In this document: piece after piece, positions 23,531-35,797 of the stretch
Position numbering within the stretch: the first letter of the stretch is position 1
Layout of the letters: each line of letters begins with the position of its first letter
Assembly: GCA_014338405.1 (NCBI GenBank)
Contig: JTDE01001055.1
Coordinates: 1-64,000, forward strand
Reading direction: 5' to 3'
Source of the DNA: Paragonimus skrjabini miyazakii
Taxonomy: Eukaryota; Platyhelminthes; Trematoda; Plagiorchiida; Troglotrematidae
Length of the DNA stretch: 64,000 nucleotides
Position numbers and translations under genes: made by a program
Notes under the pieces: generated by a model
Seen by the model: the letters and a program-made list of their open reading frames with translations, nothing else
Told to the model about the DNA's origin: nothing
The model's database searches: none

Positions 23531-26500
23531 TACACGCAGCAGTCGGGATTTGTTTACCGGACCTTCTATAAATGAAGAAAGCTGCCTTATTGAACTCAGT
23601 TTTTGTCATCACATTAACCACAAATCGGCTAGTGCATCAAGCACATGATTGACGTCATTGGTCGTAGTCTTTCAACTGTTGACGTATTCACATTTCCCAA
23701 GCACCTATAAATGGTGTTTCTACGTTTTGAACTGGTTTATTTAACTAATTCTGAGTGTTGTTCAATTGGTTGCGCAGATGTAAACCGGCTAGGATAATAC
23801 GACTGTTTATATTGCTATTCCCAAACGGAGTCAACATTTTATAAACACATTATCCGAAATATATCTGAATGAGCGAGATAGTAATATGTTGTTTATTCTA
23901 AAGCGGAACTCTTCGACTTAACGCAACAAATTCTATGATGAACTACCTTGTTAGTCTTGTACTAGACACACTTGTGATTGATTCTGAGTTGAAATTACCA
24001 TGTTTATTATGTTTTGTAGATACGTGTTCTACTGAGAAGAGCAAGCCCATTGCACTGCAATGCCTTGATTACGTGCACTCAAACAAATGAGTTGAAAAAT
24101 ATTACTGACTTAACCCCAAATAGAATTGTTCTGTCATATCCAACTTTACATACCAAATGCTGTAACGGGTGCGTGCATGAAAGAATTTGCACAAAAGTTG
24201 TCTGTGCCTCTAACGTCTGGAATCCCTGCTCATGAACACCATGTAATGGTGCGTCCAGGTATGTCAAAAATGATTAGTGCTTGATCACAGTGATGTAGAA
24301 TCGTTCGTTTCTCATGGAAACAAACTGACGCAAAGATGTTCGAGACGTCAAGCCCACATAAAGGCTGCTTGTATGTCCACCCATTATACCATTCATTATA
24401 TCAAAACAGTTGTTGTTCACACTCTAGGTGCTCACACACAGCAGTCCCGAAGAGTGATCTTACAACTGACGAACGCATAAAAACCGATTAGCTCGCCGTC
24501 GTTCACATGGGCATGACAATATATGGTGAGATTGCCACAGATCTGCTAAACTAGTAAGTTGGCAAAACTTCTTGAAGTGGTTCTTGTCTAAACGGCCGAC
24601 TAAACAATCCTTCGGGCAGGTGAATGTATGATTATCTATGTAATAGGAAGGTGAAAAAATAGAATTATTCTAAAGTTTGGAAAGTAAGTAGCATGCAATG
24701 TGAGCGATTATTTGATCACTTTCCTAAGTTTATAGATTATGCAAAAAACAAGACCCAATTTAGTTTGCCTTGTTAATTGTAACTCAATCGTTTGGCTGAG
24801 ACCTGCACAACAACAAAAAACGCACAGATAAAAATATAAATAACCCTTTCGTTTTCTTTGAAACAATGGATGCTTTTACAATTCCGTCAAACGATCGACT
24901 TCAGTTTCATTCCAGTCATACTTTCACGTTTACTAAGTTATCTGCTAAAACTAGTTAGATCGCTGTATTGTCCATGGTGTTCGCAATCTTGCTTGTGATT
25001 TGCTATTTTCAGAATCTCAGTTATATACGCCTTGTTTGTACGTAAAGCCCTAAAATGTGCTATCCGTTTACCCCGCCCACGAAGGATCTGACTGGGAAAC
25101 GAACTATTCCCAATATACACAGTTACCGGCAATTCATCTGTCCATTCTAAAATTATGAATTATTAATCGTGCCCCAATTTTCATTGAGGAGTCTTTAGAA
25201 CATACGGAGATTTACTTTTATTGAGCTGAACCTGGTCCGAGAGGTCACCAGTTGAGTCCATAACATTTAAACAGCAATTATCTTTTTTCATCTGCTAACA
25301 TACTGATTTTAGCTCTACCACAGATGTAGTCGATACGGTTTTCAACAGAAATCCTCGGTCACAGTATTATTAGTTTGACTTCGTTTACTGTGGTAACCAA
25401 CGCATAACAACTTAAAACACAGTAGATGAAGGGACCATCGTTGCAGTGATAATTTCATGTTACTGTCAGCTTAACAATAATCGAAAGCCAGCCATACATA
25501 AGCAGTTGGTGCAAACAGGGCATCACGATCTCTCGTTCAATTTATTAAATTCACCAATGAATCTATGGTAAGCAAGGTGGACCGGACAGAACATTCTCAT
25601 TTTGGATATGTTCTATGTATTATGATGCTCACCAACTAAAAGTGAACGATTTTTATGCTGGCTTTCTGTGTGTATGCTTCTACACTCATGTGCACGTATT
25701 CAGGACGGAAGCAGTGTCAATGCATGACAACTGGTTAATAGGTTCAATAGTTAAGTACTTGAGTGAGGAAGCATGCAATCGTTAATTATATATGCCATAT
25801 CAATCCAATAGCTGTAAATTATTTGCAAGAGTAAACAGGGAATTGTCAGTGATTAGTAAGTCTTTGGTTAGTAAATTAGTTGAATGTTTCTCCCAAAAGT
25901 TACACTGAATGACAAATAATTGAGCACGAGAAATTCAACTTGTGTTGGTGATTATCACATACCACGAAACATACTATAGTTATGTTTTCCGATTCCATCG
26001 TTCGTTGAACTAATTACCAAGCAACTGGCATAGGTTCATTTGTGTAATCAATTAGGTAGAAGGTAACACGCAAACCTAAGCTTATAGTGAACATCAATTG
26101 CGGTTCCTGCTTCAGAGTGTCAAGCATCATTCATGAAAATGGTGCCTACTTTAGCTTCAATATTAAACGCATTCGAACAGCCTTAACACGGAACGTTCAG
26201 TCAGTATACACTGTTCCTGCATTACAAAGGCATACTTATCAGATAACACCGACAACCAGCAAGATATTAGGTCGTTGCTGACATAGACGTCACCGAAATG
26301 CGATGGATATTGTTGCGGAAAAACGATTGTAAACCAAACAGGAAGTAACATTCCGTCGTAATTATCCCAGTTATTGATTTGACCTGCGGATAACAAAGGC
26401 AGGTTGAGTTTTTGACAAACTGCTTAGCAAATACTTTTAGCTGAACAGTTCATATATCCGTATGATACTGCACTCTACTAAGTCATTGCTGCCTTTGTTC

Positions 26501-27164
26501 CATCTGTTTCCTACCTACCTGTAAAAAACCACCTGAGGCACGTGTCACAGAAACCGCAGCACGTTCGGTACGCAGCTATTCCCAATCAGGACGCATTCGT
26601 GTTCCGAGGAGAGACATCGGTAGATCTCATGGCGCATTGTCCGAAAATTGCAAGGTATGCTTGATTGAATCTCTTCCCTAAAGAACGACACCGTGCTGAT
26701 TTTCTTGCCAATCACTATCAACAGACGTACACCAATGATGGTGGCAACTATTTGTTTACCGAATATGTTGGAATGACCACCAATAGTGTAGACATAACCG
26801 ACGGATATCGATTACTAAAAACTTAACCACAGCTATCTGTTACAACGATGATGAGTGATTTGGAGAATCTATCCTTATCTAGGACATACACCAGCCATAC
26901 TGATCACAACCAGTTGACAAAATCGGTGACATTTGTTTGCATTGGTCGGCAACATTTGGGCATGCGCTTCTTTGCTGAGTGAACTACTATAGCTGATTAC
27001 CGGAAATTACAGGTGATGAGATCTGACTAGCTTTCCGCGTTGATGACATCCTTGGTGTAATATACTGGGTACTGGGTAATATATTGTATCTCGATTTGAT
27101 AAAGAATTGCTAAGGTTTTGTCATAAGTATAATGAAGTTCCGGTTGCGATTCTATTGATTAACT
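23531..27164. other. Non-coding stretch
   Basis: No recognisable coding motif, repeat or RNA gene. Short frames here have no supporting splice pattern that stands out. Confidence 0.5.
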
Positions 27165-27305
27165 TGTTCACAAATGTTATGGGAAGCCCAGCTGCGAAAA
27201 ATCTCAGCTTCGATTGGATTTGAACCAGCCACACAGACGGAATGGTCGTAGGCGACAAGTGTTCTACCAGCCAAGCTACGAAGCCTCGACGGAACCCCAT
27301 AAATT
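27165..27305 (-). repeat. tRNA-derived repeat (second SINE-like family)
   Basis: The minus strand has the two internal Pol III promoter boxes: A box TAGCTTGGCTGG (27267-27278) and B box GGTTCAAATCC (27216-27226). The outer GCTTCG/CGAAGC could form part of an acceptor stem. The T stem and anticodon stem do not pair properly, so this is a tRNA-derived repeat or tRNA relic and not a working tRNA gene. It differs from the hammerhead SINE family. Only one copy was seen in the window. Confidence 0.55.
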
Positions 27306-27453
27306 TCACATTTGAACTCAGTTACTCACCCAAACTACTGTGTCATGAAAAATCCACTAAATGATCCGGCAGACTGACAGCCCGTCAGTTCCGTCAGCTC
27401 CGTCAGTTCACACCGGAATCAACCAATACTAATGATGCCCACTGAAATTGTAC

Positions 27454-27554
27454 TACTGATAAGTAGTGTGGTAGATTCAAATTAACTCAAAGCTTAAAAT
27501 TTTGCAATTTGGTATCCAGTAAAATTATAAGAGGTTCCACACTGCTTATCAGTA
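27454..27554. mobile_element. 101-bp MITE-like element
   Basis: 18-bp terminal inverted repeats, TACTGATAAGTAGTGTGG on the left and its complement on the right with one mismatch, enclose an AT-rich interior of 65 bp. No clear target duplication. No coding capacity. It could be a small foldback or MITE derived from a DNA transposon. Confidence 0.5.
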
Positions 27555-29369
27555 TTTGTAAATGGCGGTTTGTAAAAAGTATGTAGCATAGTGTGTAATT
27601 AAAATAAAGCTCAGTGAATGTGTTACTGCTAACTGATAATGCGTTTACCAATAAGATTGTGTAACGTAGATGGTTGGAGTAAGTACATATTATATATCAA
27701 TAGCAAAAGTACTTATAGGCATTCACACGAATTTTGTCCGTTTTACGGTACAGTTGTATATGCTGATTCTACGACAGTGATATTTCAGGTGGGGATCACA
27801 ATGAACGCGTTAATCGCAGGCCGCTAACTTTACTTACGGTTACCTGAAATATGACAGTCATATTTGTCAATGTTCATTTAGACGAGCGTCTGGTTCAGTT
27901 TTCCTTGTTTCCTAACACTCAAACTGGTATTCCAAATGTAACTGGTTCCCAGAAACTACACTGAGATCGAATGATCAATATACATCAGTTAATGTGGTTT
28001 TTATTCCTTTCGTAGGCAGTATTCTTTGTGATGTCTCATAAATACTGCACAGGTTATTCACGCTTTTCGGTCCCACTAGTTACTTCTAGGATCATTACCT
28101 GAAAATCTCCTTTAAGGGTTATAATCGGATTGATGATGGACGAAAATCACTTTTTCAGAAGTCACTGTAATAGCACACCGGTTGTTCATGTTTGCAGGTT
28201 CTTGAAATCGCACGGTTAATCAGATATTGTAAATGTGCCCTGTGTAGTCACCACCAGGAACGTATAACAAACAAACTTGATCTCATCACCACGCAATACA
28301 TCTGTGTAGTTTTACTGGAGATTGCGGGTGGTACTTCACTAAGTCCGTCCACACCCTGCCGTCGTTGTACAATACATGCTTCTAAATTGCATGTATGTTA
28401 AGTGACAAAATAGAGATATAACCTCGCATTTTAAATTGGAACGCTTTGCACCCTTTGTCGTAAAAATGCCGGCTGTAATTGGTTGTAATTAATTGGTGTC
28501 AACACGTGAACGCTGTTCGTACCGTTTCGAATACTTTTTGAGCAAAAACGTAAGCAAATGTATCCAGTGTAGATGATTTGGACACACAGTCGTCTAACCA
28601 GTGTCAATCGGTTTCCAAAGTATAATGCAATGACTAACAATGTCAGTTTGATGGTGGATGTAAAAACAGGCTGTACGTGCTGTATTCGATAAACTCAAAC
28701 TACAACAATAAGTCTAATTCGCTGAAATCATGACATCAGTTAAGTTGCCCCTCGTCAGACCTTATAGCCTTTATGTGAGAATCCTTGCAAATTTTAATAG
28801 ATAAACTAAATTTTCATGCAGCTGGGTCAAATTGGTTCTCTGTCAATCTACATTTGATCAACTAACCATGTTTAGACTGGCATTTCATATACCGTCTCCA
28901 TAACAATGTAGACTATGAGTTAGTAGTTTATATGTTTGGCCGAACCACTCCAAAGAATCTTGATATAAGATAGGACGAAACTGCGCGTGACCACGAAATT
29001 ATGATTTTAGTACCATCGATAGCAGACATTTGGCAAATTACATGCATAACAATTCATCAACGTTTTCGTTGTTACCAAGTTTGTTCTTCTCCCGGGGGTC
29101 TTGTACGGAGAGCGCTGAATTGAAGTCTACGTACTTTTTCTTAGATTACCAATTTCATGCTCATTCTGTGATAGGTTAGCAAAAAGGCGTCCAATAAAGC
29201 ATACTCTTTATTGTACAACACGCTAGTTACCATGCTACACGCCCGCTTGCGATTTTGAATCACAATTCCAGTCCATACCACCCCTCGGTTTCCGCTCATA
29301 CGTCGTGTGCATTTCTACCCGGTGTAGGTGTGTGATTGGCGCCTTCTATCCGAAGGATTTCCGCCTGCT
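27555..29369. other. Mostly non-coding, one weak exon candidate
   Basis: Contains a possible terminal exon at 28198-28401 (listed separately). Otherwise AT-rich without recognised elements. Confidence 0.4.
28198..28401 (+). CDS. Weak candidate terminal exon
   Basis: Follows a good acceptor (GTTCATGTTTGCAG) and runs 67 codons to a TAA. Cys and His occur close together (CKCALCSHHQER, later PCRRC), which hints at metal binding but fits no named finger. No upstream exon was found. Could be chance. Confidence 0.2.
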   Translation, partial: VLEIARLIRYCKCALCSHHQERITNKLDLITTQYICVVLLEIAGGTSLSPSTPCRRCTIHASKLHVC

Positions 29370-29675
29370 ATTCCTCGTCCGTTGATCCGATTTAGTTGCC
29401 CGATATCTCGTCTGGTCGCTCGTGTTGTCCTCCGTCTATTCACTGTGGGCTTTGACTGTACTCCACAGCCGTGTTGAGATAGTCCTGCAAGTGTTGGAAT
29501 AGTCACGCCTCCGATTTGGTCATCCATCCTATTTTGGCTGCCATATCGCGCCTGTTGGTCCGATCCGGTCGCCCACGCCGTCCTCCCTTCGCTCCCTGTG
29601 GGATTTTGAACGCACCTCCCTCTGTGTTGAGGTATTCCACCGAGAGTTGGAATACTTGCACTTCCTGCTTGACAG
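29370..29675. repeat. GC-rich tandem duplication (2 x ~153 bp)
   Basis: Two diverged units with a period of 153 bp; for example CTGTGGG recurs at 29443 and 29596. GC content is clearly above the surroundings. Because 153 is a multiple of three, a minus-strand frame (29704 to 29315, 129 codons) stays open through both units and reads as two 51-residue repeats, each with an IPTL(G/A)G(I/L) start. The frame may be a protein-coding repeat or simply a consequence of the GC-rich composition. No family recognised. Confidence 0.6.
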
Positions 29676-29704
29676 TCCATCACAATTTGTCTACAAGAAG
29701 GCAA

Positions 29705-32700
29705 TAATGACGATTCGGGTACTGATTTCAGTGATTTTGGTAAGTAGCTTCTATATGAGCTTCAAATCGACAACAGTATTAAAATCCTGTCTCACGTGTT
29801 CTACGTTAATAGTTCGCCCGCATGAACTGAACATAAATTGTGTCGCCTAAATTAATGCCAGTTTTGTGCACCAAATCCGCCTTGTTAAGCATCAAATGCA
29901 GTGAATTAAGAGGTACTCAATCCAGGCACTTGCACAGATTATTTTTTATTTAGACACATACTTCAAAGCGAATGTTGAAATAGTTCTTCTGTCAATGGCT
30001 TACATTCTTCACACATAACATAGCATACCAATACAACGTGTTAGTTTACATGCGAAGGTGTTATGCTACTTTTGAAACTATCAGTTGGCAAACAATGGAA
30101 AAATACTTTCTCAATATCAATTGTGATATCATGCATCACAGAGGCGGACGGCAACATACCTGCGTGTTCAAACCAAGCTCACACCCAGGCGAGGTTCAAA
30201 TAAGAAAGCACTTTACTGTTACATCATTTAAAAGTAGATGTCACGAGTGAAATCGATGAACATCTTCTCATCTTTGCTAGTCAAACTGACCAACTCTGAA
30301 TGAACCTCATACATACATGTTAATCGATGCTATTAGGTTAGGCTTTCGCCAGCTCAATCAAGAAAGCCGATGCTCCGACTTTCAACTTTGGAATTTTGCA
30401 ATGAAAGCAAAAAGGGGGACAACAACAATATCCGTTCTTATTCGATGTTTTGATTCAACTTTATGTGTTGGTATGAGGGAACATTAGCGTTTTACATTTC
30501 TCTCATTTGTATGCCAGTGGTACACATGTTGAGAACCGAACCTTCCCGGTGGTGTTTCCTCACAAATAAGGTTCTCCAGAAAACTCGGTATCAAAATAAG
30601 TCGATCACATTTAATGAATCAGTCTAAAGCAAATGTCTTCAAGAAAATTAGCCTCATGTTTTCGTAACACATGTACAATTTCGTTCGCAAGATTCTTCAT
30701 ATGTCCTACTAAGGACAAATATTATCTATGAAACCTGATTGAAACCTATTGAAACAGCTAAATAGCAAAAACGTACTTGATCATACTGTTGTTGATACAG
30801 CGTGCACAAATCGTCCAGTGTATTATATTTTGTGACACTGTGTTCAGATGAAGCAACATATGACTGTTTCTGTTTTGATTCCTGCCACACAGTTTGAAGT
30901 CGGCTGGGTTCCAAAACGAAATGCCTTGCATCCCGTACGCTCGTTGGCGCTACAATTGAACACTAACAAATTTGGCTCGGGGAAAAGCATTGTTTCAAAT
31001 AACATTACATTTGATGTGTTCTACGATGGAACCGCACAATACGATCACTCCATATTTCTAACCAAAATGGTTGTCATTATTAACCAACCTAGGCGAACGT
31101 CAAACTAATCGGGAGGTAAATTCTACACAGAATCCGTCAAAAATAATAAATTATCTTGTATGAGTTTTATTATTTACAAATGAAGTGGTATACATTTTGA
31201 ATAGTTGTTCTCTCACAGGCATCTTCATAAATATGTACAGTACTTTGTAAAAAATCACAACAGCCTGCAGCTAATACAAAGATGGATATCCTTCGTTAAT
31301 TCTAGATTTATACTGCGCTCACATGGAGATTTATAATCGTGGACAGTTACATGTTTAGATAAAATCGTTAGGCGTTCATTGGAGCATGCAATTTAACAGT
31401 TGAACATTATGTGTACTATCGGAAGGGTCTTAGAGATAAGAGACAAAGGATAACCATCAAGTTTGCTAGAACATCTTCTATATGTTATTATCAAGAGCGC
31501 TCGAAGATATGGCAAGGCGTGTCGGTTGATAGTTGTGTTGAATTGTTGACAAAGAACCTTGAAATGGCTATAACGGATGGACTACAAAATGCTCTTGTGA
31601 CCCCACTTGATCAACTGCTATTTTGCTAATAGGTCTTACTTGAATGCAATGCGCCAAGTAAAATGTGATTTACCTCTTACTATTAAGCACCTGAAAAATA
31701 ACACAGCCCATATTTACCTTACCAGTATATTAAATGCTAACTGATGAACCCAACAAATGTTGACTCAATGTCTACAGCTTGAGTAATGCGGAACAGGAAT
31801 ATTATCCAATAAACTCCACACAGGTGACATTCTACGAAATGCTCAAAATTTCACGGCGAGCCTGTTTAAAGCGTTAGTTATCCAAGCTCATTAAGACACT
31901 GAAAATAAACGTCTTTTGTAGCAAGACTTACCGTAACAATTAGTTTATGCCTGCATTACAAAACAATTCCTCGTTGTGCATAACTCAGGAAAAAAAGATA
32001 GCCTGCATTTGTACTTCTGTAAACAGGTTGAAACTTCAACATGAGTTCCTAACTAATAGGATTTACCGACATTTTTCTAATACAATAAGACTAATCAAGT
32101 ACAACTTGTAATTAATGCACGAGCACAATTGGTACATTTGAGCCATATTAAAGTCAAGTGAATTGGACGGTTTTCCAACGCACGGCTGTGATATCTTTGA
32201 AGACGATTCCTGTCCCAGGTATTCTGTATTGTATTTGACTATAAAAGTTACTTAAAATCAAATTGGATCATACTGACAGAGCTGCATTTCTGTCTTGAAT
32301 TTTGTAATTAGTTTTTCTACTGTCTTCATCATTTCTAAGCAATAGCTTTTTAGGATCTGTGGCTTACGAGTGGTGACTGTCGGACGGAACCACAGCTTTC
32401 CCTCGAACTTTTCGAAATCGGATTCAATGTAACCGAAGCCATGGCAGCAATTCGATTTTCGTGATGTCTCCGTCAAATTGCGCAATTAGCTGAAAACATT
32501 AGTCATTTGAAACTGATAGTGATGTAATTCCCGTTGGTTTGGCGGAACACAGTTCTATTGTTAATTAAAACTACCCGTGTATATTTTATTGCGTGAGGTT
32601 TTGCACCGATCCTGTCAACTGTTTTTGATGAAAGTGAGTTCAATCGATTGCTATGGCTTACAAATATATCCACTGTGATACGTCAGGATTTATTGACGTA

Positions 32701-34963
32701 TCTGAATAAAATGTGAAGTGCAGTTTCGAATTATGTAGTGTAATATTCTGTTTGGATGCAACTTAAAACATACGAGACGTTCTGAAGGATTATTGCGGTG
32801 TGAAATGTGATTGTCTTTTGAAAACTGTTCTGTGTTTCTCATTTCGATCTGATTACTCTCAACTCGTCAAAATACTGGCGTCCAGATGAAGTTTGTGCAC
32901 ACATATAGTTAGTGTATGTCAGACTCAGTCACCCATTTCGAAATCAACAACGTTAGATGCAGTTCCCTTGGATGACAACATCTGTGCACCTGTACTATGA
33001 TTATCAGCTTGTTTATGTTAACAGCCATGAATGCGCGCTTTCAATTCTAACGCAAATGCAGTTTCAGAGTGAACATCTTGTGCGCATATTTGGAATACGA
33101 GTACACCTGGATTCTGGTTGTGTCCCATTTAGTGAAATTATTCATTCTGCAGAATATATCTGCAGTATTTTGTAATAAAATTATCAAGCGAACGAAAACT
33201 GAAATACACATAAAATTATCCCACCTTCATAGTTATACCGACACTTGTTTCCGGCGCATGTCCAACCATCATGACGTCAGAAAACGCTTGAGTACCGTTT
33301 AATAAACGCGTTTTATTTTGTCCATGTATTTTGCATTCACATGTCTCACACGCTATTCCATTCTCGACCTTAATGACAAGGCAAGTACGAATGATATCGA
33401 TCAAGTGCTAAGATCATATGCATCACACTGTTAGTACCATGCTTCCGTAGTTTTACTTTCGATCAAAACAGCTTACGTTTACAACCCAGTATACGTGTGA
33501 AACTGAGTAAGAATGGAAGCAACGCAATTTTTCTGCGTTTTTCTGCAGAAATAACTTCCTATATCAAGATTACTTAAGAGTTAGCAGAAAAACAGCGATC
33601 TTATACCCTTGGCTAACAGGGATTGTAGTCCAGAGAACCTCCGTTGCACTAACTAACTAACCGTGGCTATGTGAGTGAGTGGAACAAAAAGCAAAACAAA
33701 ATCTAGAAAGTCCAAAGTGATTAAAGATGTGTGTATGTTTACAAATCGTGAGAATAAAATACATCCTGAATTTGGACGGATGTGAAGTGTAAGTAAGACC
33801 TAACTATTCCTGAACCAACTACCTTGGATATAGAACTCATCGAATTGATTAATGATGAAAAACTGCAGTATAAATCTGTTTGTCAAGAAAAGTTTTGTGG
33901 ATCGATTATCTTAATCGCTGCAAATGTCATAATATATACGCGCAACTCATTCTCATTTTTTCTGATTACCTTAATGTCATCATCAGGCAAATTCAAAGAG
34001 CAAGTTAGCCCATTATTCTGAGGTCGACTTAATGAATTATTTCGTGACAAGTGTGAATAGGGAAACTCAAATGTCATATACCCTGCTCTATGCAGTGTCA
34101 CTTTGATGGTGTTATTGAGTCAATTTGTCGACACACTGAAACTAATATATACCTTGGAAACAACGTGACAGCCATGTTGAAGTGATGAATTGTCTTGTGC
34201 CTGCTGGCAGATCTAACAGAGAGAAACTGAGCGATGGCTGGCAATACACTGAGATAGACAATGTTAGGTTGAATACAGTATTAGAGCATAAAGGTAAATT
34301 CGTTCGCCGGAGATCCAATCGTTGTGAGATTGACTTGAATGAATCAGACTACTTAATGCATTTAAGCGAATTGCCAGTAAAGTAAACAAGCAAATAAATA
34401 GTGATGTAAACATTCGGAGAATTTTTGCGGACGCACTTGAAATCAGGAAACAAACGTCAAGCAGGAAAGATGGCACTTTTGTAGTGACCTAACTTTCTCT
34501 ATGAAAAATGTGATACACTCCCTCCACGGCGTAAAACCTTTTAAATACAAATATAGTCCAGGCAACTTTGACTTTCTACAAAAAACGATGTTACTCTGAT
34601 TTGTGAATCTGAATGCCAACCATAGTTTGCAGTGCCGCACTGAAAAGAAGGAAGGTAATATTATTTTTTGTAATAAATCCGGCAGACAATTAATAATTCT
34701 AGCGTGGTATACCCGTAGCTGTGTAATTTGAAATATGTAGCTATTTAGCTTGACTGACAACTGTATATTTTCTATGAAACTCGGTAGGTCGTTGATCAAA
34801 ATGTCATTTAGATGACTGCATGAAGTTCCATCTAAATGGAATAGACAGTTGCTGTAATGCATAGGAAGCCTGTTTAAACACTGAAAGCCAAGTCATATCC
34901 CGGGCAAAAAAAACTTGTTAAAACGCAATGAAATCGTCTCCTCTAGGGGCGACACAGTAAGTA
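29705..34963. other. Non-coding stretch
   Basis: Begins with a short plus-strand frame starting at 29707 (hydrophobic, then a GTAAGT donor) that could be a signal-peptide exon but is too short to call. The longest frame, 139 codons on the minus strand at 34443-34862, has no motif and sits in AT-rich DNA. Nothing else recognised. Confidence 0.45.
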
Positions 34964-35206
34964 GCCTGTTAACTACAATCGCAGTGGTCAACACGGTTGC
35001 CTCAGGAAGGCTTGGCCGGAGTTCTAATCTCGGTGATGGCGAGGATATGCACTACTGACACGCTTTGACAAGAGCAAAACTCGAGTCTAGTAATTTCTTT
35101 TGAACTAGGCCGGCTGGAAATTCTATCTGAATTGTAAGGCTGAGATAAAATTCTGTTCAACTCGAAACTAGCCATATCCCCGACTACTCTTCAGTAATCA
35201 GAAATA
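34964..35206 (+). mobile_element. tRNA-derived SINE with broken hammerhead
   Basis: Full-length layout: an A-box-like CGCAGTGGTCAACACGG and a B-box-like GGAGTTCTAATCTC, then GATATGCACTACTGA. The body and tail (CGACTACTCTTCAGTAATC) follow. The ribozyme core has changed to CTGACACG, and GAAA has become AAAA, which removes an essential G, so it should be inactive. The SINE lies just to the left of the gypsy relic. Confidence 0.8.
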
Positions 35207-35739
35207 GAAATATTATTATGAGGAGCTCCACACGGCAAACGTGATAACTGTCTTCAAAACGAACTGACCAGTATTGCTGTACTGATTTGTAATCCTTTCA
35301 AGCAACCGGTTGATGCCCGGGCACTTTGTCGCAGCGCAGATCACCAAAGACCTTTCAAGTAGCAAACATCAAACATGCCACTTGAATGGAATGGTCTCTT
35401 CTTGTGGCTCCCACCGATTGTCTCAGGAGGAATAGCTCGTATAACATCTACCTTTGTTTGTGAATTGTGTATCAAGTATCATACACGTGAGAAGTGAGCG
35501 GAAGTTCTCAACGCCTAGAAAGACAGCATTTAGAAGCGATTTGTGTATACACTAGACGTAACATCTCATCAAAAATGATGTCTCTGCACTACCGCCAAGT
35601 CAACCATGCACAAATACTGATGTTTGCCGTTCTATATTTTTGCAAATCATGTAGTGGATGTCTTGCAGAAAACAACATCTTGCGCCAGGCGTTTCTGGCG
35701 GTTATTGCAGAAGTGATGGATAAACTGTATATTGGGAGG
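35207..35739. other. Spacer between SINE and gypsy relic
   Basis: May hold the far decayed end of the gypsy element (RNase H to integrase), but no motif survives that can be named. Confidence 0.35.
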
Positions 35740-35797
35740 TTGTGGTCAGTTCAAATGTCCAACAGCAGCGGGAGGTTGTGGTCAGTTCAGAGATGCC
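35735..35797. repeat. Short tandem duplication (about 33 bp) in the gypsy relic
   Basis: GGGAGGTTGTGGTCAGTTCA occurs twice in direct orientation with a period of about 33 bp. It duplicates the part of RNase H that reads TDHNLP on the minus strand, so it arose after or during decay of the element. Confidence 0.75.

Noticed and set aside
27165..27305. A functional tRNA gene
   Set aside because: A and B boxes are good, but the anticodon and T stems do not pair, so it was called a tRNA-derived repeat.
29707..29742. First exon of a secreted micro-exon-type protein (hydrophobic start, GTAAGT donor)
   Set aside because: Eleven or so codons with a donor are too little evidence, and no following exon was found.
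34443..34862. 139-codon minus-strand frame, the longest gap-free frame in the window
   Set aside because: No domain, AT-rich composition, no splice context. Expected by chance among thousands of frames.
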